A stretch of 64,000 bases of DNA from Catenulispora pinisilvae (GTDB lineage: Bacteria > Actinomycetota > Actinomycetes > Streptomycetales > Catenulisporaceae): contig NZ_JAAFZA010000029.1 in NCBI RefSeq assembly GCF_015356865.1, positions 1-64,000 on the forward strand, in the 5' to 3' direction. A program made the position numbers and the translations under genes. Positions 33,761 through 42,641 of the stretch are shown in pieces. The number at the start of each line of letters is the position of its first letter. The first letter of the stretch is position 1. The notes under the pieces were generated by a model. It was not told the origin of the DNA and searched no databases. It was given only the letters and a program-made list of their open reading frames with translations.

Positions 33761-34267
33761 ATGACCGACAACGGCGCCCCCGTCGAGCGGACGCTCGTCC
33801 TGCTCAAGCCCGACGCCGTGGCGCGCGGCACGATGGGACGGGTCCTGACCCGGTTCGAGGACGCGCTGCTGAAGGTGGTCGGCTCCAAGATGGTCTGGAT
33901 GGACGCCGATCTGACCCGCAAGCACTACTTCGACCTGGAGGAGCGCTTCGGCGCCGGCGTCTACAACGCCACCGCGGCCTTCATGCAGTCCGGTCCGGTG
34001 CTGGCCCTGGTCCTGGAGGGCATCGACGCGGTCAAGACGGTCCGCAAGCTGGTCGGCTCCACCTACCCGAACGAGGCCGCCCCGGGCACCATCCGCGGCG
34101 ACTTCGCGCACCAGAACAAGGCCTACGCCACCGCCAACGGCATCGCCGTGGCCAACCTGGTGCACGCCTCGGGCAACCTCGACGAGGCCAAGCAGGAAGT
34201 CGCGCTGTGGTTCCCCGACGAAGAACTCTTCGAGTACTCGACGGTCGCGGAGAAGTTCGTCCTCTAG
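33761..34267 (+). CDS. ndk: Nucleoside diphosphate kinase
   Basis: This 168-residue enzyme balances NTP pools by passing phosphate through a catalytic histidine. ERTLVLLKPDAVARGTMGRVL starts the fold, PGTIRGDFA precedes the active site, and His135 lies in NLVHASGNLDEAKQEVALWF. It is about 30 residues longer than the usual bacterial enzyme, with an insertion around FAHQNKAYATANGIAVAN before the active-site histidine and an acidic region in the middle. The usual HGSD reads HASG here. AAGGA lies upstream of the ATG at 33761. It stands between a methyltransferase gene and tex. Confidence 0.9.
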   Translation: MTDNGAPVERTLVLLKPDAVARGTMGRVLTRFEDALLKVVGSKMVWMDADLTRKHYFDLEERFGAGVYNATAAFMQSGPVLALVLEGIDAVKTVRKLVGSTYPNEAAPGTIRGDFAHQNKAYATANGIAVANLVHASGNLDEAKQEVALWFPDEELFEYSTVAEKFVL

Positions 34268-34323
34268 TCGCTAGGATCGCTCTCGCGAGATAGCAGGCTT
34301 TTCACCTGGCGGGAGTACCACGC

Positions 34324-36834
34324 GTGGCAGCGACAGCAGCGTCCATCCACCTGCGCATCGCCGAGGAGCTCGGCGTCGTCGACCGGCAAGTCCGGGCGGC
34401 CGTCGAGCTCCTGGACGGCGGCGCGACCGTGCCATTCGTCGCGCGGTACCGCAAGGAGGTGACCGAGGGCCTGGACGACGCGCAGTTGCGCACGCTGGAG
34501 GAGCGGCTGCGCTATCTGCGCGAGATGGAGGAGCGCCGGGAGGCGATCCTGGAGTCCATCCGCAGTCAGGGCAAGCTCGATGAGGCGCTGGAGGCGCAGA
34601 TCCTCGCCGCGGACTCCAAGTCCCGGCTGGAGGACATCTACCTCCCGTTCAAGCCCAAGCGGCGGACCAAGGCGATGATCGCCCGGGAGGCCGGGCTGGA
34701 GCCGCTGGCCGACGCGCTGCTCGCCGATCCGAACCTCGATCCGACCGGCACCGCCGCAGACTACGTGGATGCCGACAAGGGCGTGGCCGACGCCGCCGCG
34801 GCCCTGGACGGCGCCCGCTCGATCCTGGTCGAGCGGTTCGGTGAGGACGCCGACCTGATCGGCGCGCTGCGCGAGCGCATGTGGGAATCCGGCCGGCTGA
34901 CCTCCAAGGTCCGCGAGGGCAAGGAGGAGGCCGGCGCGAAGTTCTCCGACTACTTCGACTTCGCCGAGCCCTTCACCGCGTTGCCGTCGCACCGCATCCT
35001 GGCGCTGCTGCGCGGGGAGAAGGAGGAGGTCCTGGACCTCACCTTCGACCCCGAGCCCGAGGATGCCGAGCCCGGTGCGCCGGTGACGCAGAGCGGCTAC
35101 GAGGTCCGGATCGCCAAGAACTTCGCCGTGCCCTCGCCGAGCACGGCCGGCGCCGGGGTGAAGTGGCTGAACGACACCGTGCGCTGGGCCTGGCGCACCC
35201 GCATCCTGGTCCGGCTGGGCGTGGACGTCCGGATGCAGCTGTGGACGCTGGCCGAGGACGAGGCGGTCCGGGTCTTCGCCGCCAACCTGCGCGACCTGCT
35301 GCTGGCCGCCCCGGCCGGCACCCGCGCCACCATGGGCCTGGACCCGGGCTACCGGACCGGCGTGAAGGTCGCCGTGGTCGACGCCACCGGCAAGGTGGTC
35401 GCCACCGACGTCATCTACCCGCACGTCCCGCAGAACAAGTGGAGCGAGGCGCTGGCCAAGCTGGCCTCGCTGTGCAAGGTGCACAAAGTCGAGCTGATCG
35501 CGTTCGGCAACGGCACCGCCTCGCGCGAGACCGACAAGCTCGCCATGGAATTGGTCGCCGGGCTGCCGGAGCTGAAGCTGACGAAGATCATGGTCTCCGA
35601 GGCCGGCGCCTCGGTGTACTCGGCGTCGGCGTTCGCCTCGCAGGAACTGCCGGACATGGACGTCTCGCTGCGCGGCGCGGTGTCCATCGCCCGGCGGCTC
35701 CAGGACCCGCTGGCCGAGCTGGTGAAGATCGACCCGAAGTCGATCGGCGTCGGCCAGTACCAGCACGACCTGGCCGAGGGGAAGCTGTCGCGCTCGCTGG
35801 ACGCGGTGGTCGAGGACTGTGTGAACGCGGTCGGCGTGGACGTCAACACCGCCTCGGCACCGCTGCTGACCAGGGTGTCGGGCATCGGCTCCTCGCTGGC
35901 GGACAACATCGTGGCGCACCGCGACGCCAACGGCCCGTTCGCCACCCGCGGCGCCATCAAGAGCGTGCCGCGGCTGGGCGCCAAGGCCTTCGAGCAGTGC
36001 GCGGGCTTCCTGCGCATCCCCGGCGGCGACGACCCGCTGGACGCCTCCTCGGTGCACCCGGAGGCCTACCCGGTGGTGCGCCGGATCCTGTCGACGACCG
36101 GCGCCGGCATCAAGGAGCTGATCGGCGACACCACGACCCTGCGCGCGCTGAAGCCGGCGCAGTTCGCCGACGACACCTTCGGCGTCCCGACCGTGACGGA
36201 CATCCTCGCCGAGTTGGAGAAGCCGGGCCGCGACCCGCGCCCGGCGTTCAAGACGGCGACCTTCAAGGAGGGCGTCGAGAAACTCAGCGACCTGGAGCCC
36301 GGGATGCTGCTGGAGGGCGTGGTCACCAACGTCGCGGCCTTCGGCGCCTTCGTCGACGTCGGCGTCCACCAGGACGGCCTGGTGCACATCTCGGCGCTGT
36401 CCAAGACCTACGTCAAGGACCCGCGCGACGTGGTGAAGCCCGGTGACGTGGTGCGGGTGAAGGTGCTGGACGTGGACGCGGCGCGCAAGCGGATCGCGCT
36501 GACGCTGCGGCTGGACGACGAGGCCGGGAGCGGGTCCGGCGGGCCGGGGCGGCAGCGGCAGTCCGCGGAGAACGGCGGTGGTGGCGGCGGTCGCGGGCGC
36601 GATGGCCGCGGCGGCGGTGGCGGCGACCGGCGGAGCGGGAACGGCGGCCAGGGCGGCGGCGGTGACCGGCGCGGTGGCGGTGGCGGTGGTGGCAACAGCG
36701 GCGGCGGCGGTGGCGGCGGCAACGGCGGTAACAGCGGTGGCAATGGCGGCGGTCGCGGCGGCGATCGGCGCGGCGGGAACAGCGAGCCGCAGGGTGCGCT
36801 GGCCGACGCGCTGCGCCGGGCCGGACTGGCGTAG
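34324..36834 (+). CDS. tex: Tex-like RNA-binding protein with S1 domain and RGG-like tail
   Basis: The 836-residue protein follows the Tex layout. The N-terminal region (VPFVARYRKEVTEGLDDAQLRTLEERLRYLREME) leads to a YqgF/RNase H-like domain (TMGLDPGYRTGVKVAVVDATG), helix-hairpin-helix units (NTASAPLLTRVSGIGSSLADNIV), and an S1 RNA-binding domain at about 660-732. The last 100 residues are a long Gly/Arg/Asn-rich tail of GGGG and DRR repeats, which is an extension beyond most Tex proteins and probably adds RNA binding. Tex proteins bind nucleic acids and associate with transcription. The GTG start has GGGAG upstream. Confidence 0.93.
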   Translation: MAATAASIHLRIAEELGVVDRQVRAAVELLDGGATVPFVARYRKEVTEGLDDAQLRTLEERLRYLREMEERREAILESIRSQGKLDEALEAQILAADSKSRLEDIYLPFKPKRRTKAMIAREAGLEPLADALLADPNLDPTGTAADYVDADKGVADAAAALDGARSILVERFGEDADLIGALRERMWESGRLTSKVREGKEEAGAKFSDYFDFAEPFTALPSHRILALLRGEKEEVLDLTFDPEPEDAEPGAPVTQSGYEVRIAKNFAVPSPSTAGAGVKWLNDTVRWAWRTRILVRLGVDVRMQLWTLAEDEAVRVFAANLRDLLLAAPAGTRATMGLDPGYRTGVKVAVVDATGKVVATDVIYPHVPQNKWSEALAKLASLCKVHKVELIAFGNGTASRETDKLAMELVAGLPELKLTKIMVSEAGASVYSASAFASQELPDMDVSLRGAVSIARRLQDPLAELVKIDPKSIGVGQYQHDLAEGKLSRSLDAVVEDCVNAVGVDVNTASAPLLTRVSGIGSSLADNIVAHRDANGPFATRGAIKSVPRLGAKAFEQCAGFLRIPGGDDPLDASSVHPEAYPVVRRILSTTGAGIKELIGDTTTLRALKPAQFADDTFGVPTVTDILAELEKPGRDPRPAFKTATFKEGVEKLSDLEPGMLLEGVVTNVAAFGAFVDVGVHQDGLVHISALSKTYVKDPRDVVKPGDVVRVKVLDVDAARKRIALTLRLDDEAGSGSGGPGRQRQSAENGGGGGGRGRDGRGGGGGDRRSGNGGQGGGGDRRGGGGGGGNSGGGGGGGNGGNSGGNGGGRGGDRRGGNSEPQGALADALRRAGLA

Positions 36835-36847
36835 CCGGCCGGACTTC

Positions 36848-36880
36848 GAGCGCCCGTCGCGGAATCCGCGGCGGGCGCTC
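36848..36880 (+). terminator. Terminator after tex
   Basis: GAGCGCCCG...CGCGG (36848-36862) pairs with CCGCG...CGGGCGCTC (36866-36880) with one internal mismatch and a 3-nt loop, 14 bp after the tex stop codon. Confidence 0.8.
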
Positions 36881-36950
36881 ACGGTTCGGCGGTGCCTGGT
36901 GATGCCTGGTGATGCCTGACCGTGCCTGACGGCGACGCCCGCGTGGGCCG

Positions 36951-37307
36951 TCAGCTGTGCAGCGTGACGACATACCCGTCGGGATCGGCGAACGCGAAGG
37001 TCCGGCCGAACGGGCCGTCGAACGGCTCGGTCACGATCCGCACGCCGTGTTCGACCAGGTCGGCGTGGATCTTGTCGACGTCCTCGGCCTTGAGCCACAG
37101 CACCACGCCCCAACCGAGCTTGTCGGCGGCGTCCAGGTCGACCACGGGTTCGCGCACCGCGAACGGGATCGGCCGGGTGTCGAACACCACTCCGTGCGGC
37201 GGGGAGACGGGCGCGCGGGTGAGCCCGAGCCGCTCCTCGTAGAAGCGAGCGGACGCTTCCAAGTCGTGTACCTGCAATGCGACGAACGACGGGCCGGTGA
37301 CAGCCAT
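36951..37307 (-). CDS. VOC-family (glyoxalase/bleomycin-resistance/dioxygenase fold) protein
   Basis: The 118-residue protein is one VOC domain built of two beta-alpha-beta-beta-beta halves: SFVALQVHDLEASARFYEERLGL and, after the middle, WLKAEDVDKIHADLVEHGVRIVTEP. It ends in FGRTFAFADPDGYVVTLHS. Metal-ligand positions of true glyoxalases are only partly recognisable, so the activity is uncertain (detoxification or ligand binding). It is divergent from the MarR gene, with two copies of AACCTGATATC between them, so the pair is probably a MarR-controlled detoxification unit. Confidence 0.85.
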   Translation of the reverse strand: MAVTGPSFVALQVHDLEASARFYEERLGLTRAPVSPPHGVVFDTRPIPFAVREPVVDLDAADKLGWGVVLWLKAEDVDKIHADLVEHGVRIVTEPFDGPFGRTFAFADPDGYVVTLHS

Positions 37308-37334
37308 GACGGCACCACTCCTTTGATGTCAGGG

Positions 37335-37389
37335 AACCTGATATCCAGCGTAGGCTCGAACCCCGAACTATGCAAGGTAACCTGATATC
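37335..37389. promoter_or_regulatory. Paired AACCTGATATC sites in the VOC-marR intergenic region
   Basis: AACCTGATATC occurs at 37335-37345 and 37379-37389 in the same orientation, 44 bp apart (about four helical turns). A related TGATGTC stands just left at 37324-37330, and the right copy extends to the palindrome TGATATCA. They lie between divergent genes of a MarR pair, the expected place for its operators. Confidence 0.55.
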
Positions 37390-37422
37390 AATCGATCGGA
37401 CCGAAGGCGAAGGAGGGGGAGC

Positions 37423-37887
37423 ATGGGTGAGGCGTACCAGCCGCGGGACACCGTCGACCGGCCCGGCTACCTGATCAAGAAGGCCCAGGCCGCGCTCAAC
37501 GCCCAGATGACCCGGGCGCTCCACGAGTACGGCGTCACCCTCACCCAGTTCGCCGTGCTCACGGCCCTGGCCGAGGAACCGGGCCTGTCCAACGCCGAAC
37601 TGGCACGACGCGCCTTCATCACCCCGCAGAGCATGAACGAGAACCTGCGCGACCTCGAACAGCGCGGCTGGGTCGTCCGCAGCAGGCATCCCAACCACGG
37701 GCGGATCTTGCAGACCGAACTCACCGACGAGGGACGCGAAACCCTTCAGGCCTGCGACGCGGCGGTGACCGTCATCGAACAGCACATGCTGGCCGGGCTC
37801 GACACCGGTCAGCGCCGCCAGCTCGGTGCGGCGCTGCGGGCCTGTATCGCCGCATTGACCCCCGTGAATGCAGCGGGGACTCAGTAG
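37423..37887 (+). CDS. MarR-family transcriptional regulator
   Basis: The 154-residue protein has a MarR fold: LTQFAVLTALAEEPGLSNAELARRAFITPQSMNENLRDLEQRGWVVRSRHPNHGRILQTELTDEG, containing the winged helix and the wing (HPNHGRI). AGGAGGGGGAGC upstream of the ATG at 37423 is a good ribosome site. It is divergent from the VOC gene and probably represses it and itself through the AACCTGATATC sites. Its stop overlaps the stop of the convergent M50 protease gene by 7 bp. Confidence 0.88.
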   Translation: MGEAYQPRDTVDRPGYLIKKAQAALNAQMTRALHEYGVTLTQFAVLTALAEEPGLSNAELARRAFITPQSMNENLRDLEQRGWVVRSRHPNHGRILQTELTDEGRETLQACDAAVTVIEQHMLAGLDTGQRRQLGAALRACIAALTPVNAAGTQ

Positions 37888-38726
37888 CTGATCGTGTCCC
37901 AGAACCTGAACAAGTGGTACCCGAAGAATTGGCCGTTGACCGGGGTGCGCCCATTCAGGATGTCCTGAGCCCACTTGGCGATGAAGTTCCGGTCCGGGCC
38001 GAGGGCGTAGAGCAGCGCGAAGACGAGGAGGATGCCGTAGGGCGCGATCTGCGCGCCCATGCGGCGCCAGTCGGCGTTGAGGAAGGGCTCGATGATGCCG
38101 TAGCCGTCCAGGCCGGGGATCGGGAGCAGGTTCAGTATCGCGCTGGCGACCTGGATGTAAGCCAGGAACGTCAAGGCGGACCAGAGGGCGCCGGCGTGGG
38201 CGGGGATGCTGGGGTACAGGATGTAGCCCGGCCCCCACACCTTGAGCACCACGATCAGTACGATCGAGAACACCACGTTCACCGCCGGTCCCGCCGCCGA
38301 GACCAGCGAGTCCTTCCACTTCCCGCGCAGCCGGTGCGACTCGATCATCACCGCGCCGCCGGGCAGGGGCAGGCCGCCGATCAGCAGGAAGAACAGCGGC
38401 AGCACGAAGGTCAGCACCGGGTGCCCGTAGACGCGCGGGTCCAGGCGCAGGTAGCCCTTGCCGGCCACGGTGTGGTCGCCGCCCCAGTAGGCGGCCGCGG
38501 CGTGCATGAACTCGTGCAGGCACAGCGAGACCAGCCAGCCGGAGAGCACGAAGATGAACACCCCGGCGCGGTCGCTGCCGTAGCCCTTGTACAGCGCGAT
38601 CCCGCTGGCCACGAAGCAGGCGACGAGCGCCAGGAAGATCGGCGAGATCCCGCCGCCGCGCGCGGACTGGGACCAGTCCGGCCGGTACTCGCCGGGCTTG
38701 ATCAGGCGCAGGTTCTTGCGGGCCAT
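37881..38726 (-). CDS. Site-2-protease-like M50 membrane metalloprotease
   Basis: The 281-residue protein has about six membrane segments and both M50 motifs: HEFMH at residues 71-75 (zinc ligands and catalytic Glu) and the third-ligand motif LLPIPGLDGYG. Proteins of this short, soluble-domain-free type resemble the YwhC/RseP-like group that cleaves substrates within the membrane. The ATG at 38726 follows GGTGAG; an in-frame GTG four codons upstream is an alternative. The gene is convergent with marR, the two 3' ends overlapping by 7 bp. Substrate unknown. Confidence 0.86.
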   Translation of the reverse strand: MARKNLRLIKPGEYRPDWSQSARGGGISPIFLALVACFVASGIALYKGYGSDRAGVFIFVLSGWLVSLCLHEFMHAAAAYWGGDHTVAGKGYLRLDPRVYGHPVLTFVLPLFFLLIGGLPLPGGAVMIESHRLRGKWKDSLVSAAGPAVNVVFSIVLIVVLKVWGPGYILYPSIPAHAGALWSALTFLAYIQVASAILNLLPIPGLDGYGIIEPFLNADWRRMGAQIAPYGILLVFALLYALGPDRNFIAKWAQDILNGRTPVNGQFFGYHLFRFWDTISY

Positions 38727-38938
38727 CGGGTCACTCACCTCGGGGGTCGGCTGGGTCGTCGTCTCGTCGCGCACGGCGGTCGGTCGCGCGGGACGGTCGG
38801 TCGTGCGCTGCGGTCGGTGTTGCACGGCGATCGGTCTTACACGGCAGTCGGTCGTGCGCGGCGGTCATCGGTGCCGCCGCGCCATCGTAGGTCCTCCAAC
38901 CGACCAACGCGGCAGGGTCGCGGAACGATCCCGGGGTG

Positions 38939-41476
38939 CTACAGCTGGTTCACGGCGGTGACGGTCACCACGGCCGTGCCCGCCTCGTCGCTGGCCGCCA
39001 GGTCCACCTCGGCGCTGATGCCCCAGTCGTGGTAGCTCTCGGGGTCGTCGAAGATCTGCCGGACCAGCCAGGTGCCCGGCCGGTCCTCCGGCTTCTCGTC
39101 GATGACCAGCAGCTTCGGGCCGCGGGCGTCCGGACCGGTGCCGAGCTCGTCGTGGGTGTCGAAGTAGTCTTCGATCGCGTAGTACCACTTCTCGGAGTCC
39201 CAGCCGGAAGCCGCGTCCAACTCGCCGAGGTCGTCGTACTTCCTCAACGCGAAGAGCTCGACGCGGTGGAACAGCTCGTTGCGGACCATGACCCGGAACG
39301 CGCGGGCGTTCGCGGTGACCGGGGGCGGGCGCTCGTCGAAGTTGTGCGGAGAGACGGCCGGGGCTTCCTCGCCCGGGTTGACCAGTTCCTCCCACTCGTC
39401 GAGCAGCGAGGAGTCGACCTGCCGGACCATCTCACCGAGCCACTCGATGAGGTCGTTGGCCTCGTCGTCGCGCATCTCCTCGGGCACCGTGTGCTTGAGC
39501 GCCTTGTAGGCGTCCGCGAGGTAGCGCAGGAGGAGTCCTTCGGAGCGCGGCAGCGTATAGAAGCTCACGTACTCCGCGAAGGTCATGGCGCGCTCGAACA
39601 TGTCCCGCGCCACGGACTTCGGGGCGACCTCGTAGTCCGCGACCCACGGGGAGCTGCGCTTGTAGACGTCGTAGGCCGCCTCTAGGAGTTCCTGTAGCGG
39701 CTTGGGATACCCGACGTTCTCAAGGAGCTCCATCCGCTCCTCGTACTCGATCCCGTCCGCCTTCATCTGCGCGACGGCCTCGCCGCGCGCCTTGTTCTGC
39801 TGTGCGGACAGCACCTGCCGCGGGTTGTCCAGCGTCGACTCGATGACCGACAGGACGTCCAGCGCGTACGTAGGCGACTCCGGCTCCAGCAGCTCCAGCG
39901 TGGCCAGCGCGAACGGCGACAGCGGCTGGTTCAGGGCGAAGTCGAACTGGAGGTCCTTGGTCAGGCGCACGGTCCGGCCCTGCTCGTCCGGCTCGTCCAG
40001 GCGCTCGACGATCCCGGCGGCCAGCAGGCCGCGGTAGATGGCGATGGCCTTGCGGATCAACTTCAGCTGGGACTTGCGGTCCTCGTGGTTGTCCTGCAGC
40101 AGGTGCCGCATCGCCTCGAAGGCGTTGCCGGGCCGGCTGATGACGTTCAGCAGCATCGCGTGGCTGACCTGGAAGCTGGAGGTCAGCGGCTCCGGTTCGG
40201 CGCCGACCATGCGCTCGAAGCTCGGCTTGCCCCAGGAGACGAAGCCCTCCGGCGCCTTGACCCGGACCACCCGCGAGAGCTTCTTCTTGTCGCCGCCGGC
40301 TTTCGTGACGCGCTTGGCGTTCTCCACTTCGTGCTCGGGTGCCTGCGCCACCACGTAGCCGGCGCTGTCGTAGCCGGCCCGGCCCGCGCGCCCGGCGATC
40401 TGGTGGAACTCGCGGGCCTTGAGCTGCCGGGTCCGCACGCCGTCGTACTTGGTCAGCCCGGTGAACAGCACGGTGCGGATCGGCACGTTGATGCCGACGC
40501 CCAGGGTGTCGGTGCCGCAGATCACCTTCAGCAGCCCGGCCTGCGCCAGCAGCTCCACCAGGCGCCGGTACTTCGGCAGCATGCCCGCGTGGTGCACGCC
40601 GATCCCGTGCCGGACCAGCCGCGAGAGCGTCTTGCCGAAGCCGGCGGTGAACCGGAAGTTGCCGATCATGTCGGCGATCTTGGCCTTCTCCTCCTTGGTG
40701 CACACGTTGACGCTCATCAGCGCCTGCGCGCGCTCGATGGCCGCGGCCTGGGTGAAGTGCACGACGTAGATCGGCGCCTGGTTGGTCTGCAGGAGGTCTT
40801 CCAGCGTCTCGTGCAGCGGCGTCTCTGAATAGGAGTAGTACAGAGGCACCGGACGCTGCCCGGAGGAGACCACCGCGGTCGGGCGGCCGGTGCGCCGGGT
40901 GAGGTCCTCCTCGAACCGGGCGACGTCGCCCAGCGTCGCCGACATCAGCACGAACTGCGCGTTCGGCAGTTCCAGGATCGGTACCTGCCAGGCCCAGCCG
41001 CGGTCCGGTTCGGCGTAGAAGTGGAACTCGTCCATCACCACCTGGCCGATGTCTGCCTCGGCGCCGTCGCGCAGCGCGTGGTTGGCCAGCACCTCGGCGG
41101 TGCAGCAGATGATCGGCGCGTTCGGGTTCACACTGGCGTCGCCGGTGAGCATCCCGACCTTGTCCGCGCCGAACATGGCGCACAGCGAGAAGAACTTCTC
41201 GCTCACCAGCGCCTTGATCGGCGCGGTGTAGTAGGTGCGCTGCCGGGGGTCGTCACGGTAGCGGGCCAGCGCGGCGAAGTGCGCGCCGGCGGCGACCAGC
41301 GACTTGCCGGAGCCGGTGGGGGTGGACAGGATCAGGTTGGCCCCGGTGACCACCTCCAGCAGCGCCTCCTCCTGGGCTGGATACAGCGTGATCCCCTGCT
41401 CGCCGGCCCACTCGCTGAAGGCGTCGAAGAGCGCGTCGGGGTCGTCGGTGGCGGGCAGGCGATCGGTGAGGGTCAT
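38939..41476 (-). CDS. DEAD/DEAH-box RNA helicase with DUF3516
   Basis: The 845-residue protein has helicase motifs in order: Q-region YPAQEEALLEVV, motif I STPTGSGKS, Ia TAPIKALVSEKF, II MDEFHFYAEPDRGWAWQ, III LMSATLGD, then IGVHHAGMLPKYRRLVELLAQAGLLKVICGTDTLGVGIN and VI FHQIAGRAGRAG. The long C-terminal region (from about residue 430) matches DUF3516, found with such helicases in actinobacteria. It probably remodels structured RNA; the exact target is not known. The ATG at 41476 is the first start giving a normal N-terminus. It is divergent from the HIT gene. Confidence 0.92.
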   Translation of the reverse strand: MTLTDRLPATDDPDALFDAFSEWAGEQGITLYPAQEEALLEVVTGANLILSTPTGSGKSLVAAGAHFAALARYRDDPRQRTYYTAPIKALVSEKFFSLCAMFGADKVGMLTGDASVNPNAPIICCTAEVLANHALRDGAEADIGQVVMDEFHFYAEPDRGWAWQVPILELPNAQFVLMSATLGDVARFEEDLTRRTGRPTAVVSSGQRPVPLYYSYSETPLHETLEDLLQTNQAPIYVVHFTQAAAIERAQALMSVNVCTKEEKAKIADMIGNFRFTAGFGKTLSRLVRHGIGVHHAGMLPKYRRLVELLAQAGLLKVICGTDTLGVGINVPIRTVLFTGLTKYDGVRTRQLKAREFHQIAGRAGRAGYDSAGYVVAQAPEHEVENAKRVTKAGGDKKKLSRVVRVKAPEGFVSWGKPSFERMVGAEPEPLTSSFQVSHAMLLNVISRPGNAFEAMRHLLQDNHEDRKSQLKLIRKAIAIYRGLLAAGIVERLDEPDEQGRTVRLTKDLQFDFALNQPLSPFALATLELLEPESPTYALDVLSVIESTLDNPRQVLSAQQNKARGEAVAQMKADGIEYEERMELLENVGYPKPLQELLEAAYDVYKRSSPWVADYEVAPKSVARDMFERAMTFAEYVSFYTLPRSEGLLLRYLADAYKALKHTVPEEMRDDEANDLIEWLGEMVRQVDSSLLDEWEELVNPGEEAPAVSPHNFDERPPPVTANARAFRVMVRNELFHRVELFALRKYDDLGELDAASGWDSEKWYYAIEDYFDTHDELGTGPDARGPKLLVIDEKPEDRPGTWLVRQIFDDPESYHDWGISAEVDLAASDEAGTAVVTVTAVNQL

Positions 41477-41588
41477 AGTGCGTTCAACAATATGCGCTCG
41501 CCGGGGCATCCCGGGGTGTCCCCGGGCACGTGAATGATCCTCAGACCGGTATTCCGTCTCGAAAGCCGTACCGCCTAAGCTTCGTTTC

Positions 41589-42167
41589 ATGACCATGCCG
41601 CATTCGCCCGAAGACCCGAACCCGGAGGCCGACCTTCAGGTGCAGGACGGCGTCGGGGAGCCGGACGGCTTCCGGCGGCTGTGGACGCCGCACCGCATGG
41701 CCTACATCAAGGGCGAGAACAAGCCCACCGGCCCGGCCGCCGGCGAGGACCCCTTCTGCCGCATCCCGTCGCTGAGCGACGAGGACGGGCTGATCATCGC
41801 CCGCGGGGAACTGGTCTACGCGGTGCTGAACCTGTACCCGTACAACGGCGGGCACCTGATGGTGGTCCCGTACCGGCATGTGGCGGACTACACAGACCTG
41901 ACCCTGCCGGAGACCGCCGAACTCGCCGACTTCACCAAGCGCGCGATGACCGCGGTCCGCGCCGCTTCCGGCGCGCAGGGCTTCAACATCGGCATGAACC
42001 AGGGCGACGTCGCAGGTGCGGGCATCGCGGCACATCTACACCAACACGTGGTCCCACGCTGGGGCGGGGACACGAACTTCATGCCCGTGGTGGGCCACAC
42101 CAAGGTCCTTCCGCAGCTGCTAGGGGAAACCCGCAAGCTGTTGGCGGACGAATGGCCCGTAGACTGA
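41589..42167 (+). CDS. HIT-domain protein (AP4A phosphorylase/hydrolase-like)
   Basis: The 192-residue protein has an N-terminal extension (WTPHRMAYIKGENKP, a feature of actinobacterial AP4A phosphorylase-like HITs) and a HIT domain ending in HLHQHVVPRWGGDTNFMPVVG, the His-x-His-x-His triad that handles nucleotidyl phosphates. In Mycobacterium and Streptomyces the homologue lies just upstream of the pgsA-patA-pimA genes; here about 9.7 kb separate them. The ATG at 41589 is one of two close ATGs. It is followed after 5 bp by the DCC protein. Confidence 0.9.
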   Translation: MTMPHSPEDPNPEADLQVQDGVGEPDGFRRLWTPHRMAYIKGENKPTGPAAGEDPFCRIPSLSDEDGLIIARGELVYAVLNLYPYNGGHLMVVPYRHVADYTDLTLPETAELADFTKRAMTAVRAASGAQGFNIGMNQGDVAGAGIAAHLHQHVVPRWGGDTNFMPVVGHTKVLPQLLGETRKLLADEWPVD

Positions 42168-42172
42168 GGGGT

Positions 42173-42577
42173 ATGGACGAGGGCAGCTTCCCCAAGCCGG
42201 TTCTGATCTATGACGGTGACTGCGCCTTCTGCACGCGCTCGGTCAGCGTCCTCAAGCGCCTCCCGATCGATGCGGAGGTGACGGCTTACCAGTTCACAGA
42301 CCTCGAGTTGTACGGAACAACCGAGGATCGGGCGACACACGAAGTGTTGTGGGTGGACCCGACAGGCCGAATCCACGGAGGCGCGCAGGCAGTTGCGCGC
42401 CTTTTGATTTCAGCGGGCGGAATCTACGCCGCGGCCGGATGGATGCTCCGCACCCCGCCGGTCCGCTGGATCGCGGCGGGCGTGTATCGCCTGATCGCCA
42501 ACAACCGGCAGCGGATGCCTGGCGGCACCGCTGCTTGCGCGCTGCCGCCGGCGGCGCGTGGGAGTGTTTCGGGCTGA
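42173..42577 (+). CDS. DUF393 (DCC family) thiol-disulfide protein
   Basis: The 134-residue protein has the DCC family signature LIYDGDCAFCTRSVSVLKRLP, with a CxxC-like Cys pair (DxxCxxC). Downstream are LWVDPTGRIHGGAQAVARLL and a C-terminal hydrophobic helix region (PPVRWIAAGVYRLIANNRQRMPGG). Such small proteins are predicted thiol redox factors with unclear substrates. It begins 6 bp after the HIT gene stop, so the two share an mRNA, and a strong terminator follows. Confidence 0.85.
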   Translation: MDEGSFPKPVLIYDGDCAFCTRSVSVLKRLPIDAEVTAYQFTDLELYGTTEDRATHEVLWVDPTGRIHGGAQAVARLLISAGGIYAAAGWMLRTPPVRWIAAGVYRLIANNRQRMPGGTAACALPPAARGSVSG

Positions 42578-42594
42578 GCTGAGGCCTGACGAGT

Positions 42595-42626
42595 TCGGCC
42601 CCGCTGGAGGTTTCCAGCGGGGCCGA
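42595..42626. terminator. Terminator between the DCC gene and the immunity gene
   Basis: TCGGCCCCGCTGGA (42595-42608) pairs perfectly with TCCAGCGGGGCCGA (42613-42626), a 14-bp stem with a 4-nt loop. It lies between converging genes and can stop both, marking the edge of the toxin cassette. Confidence 0.85.
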
Positions 42627-42641
42627 GGTTTGTCTGGCCGG

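Noticed and set aside
34264-38523. A minus-strand open frame of about 1419 codons opposite ndk, tex, VOC and marR
   Set aside because: It overlaps several well-supported genes and has shadow-frame composition; its length comes from lack of stop codons at high GC.
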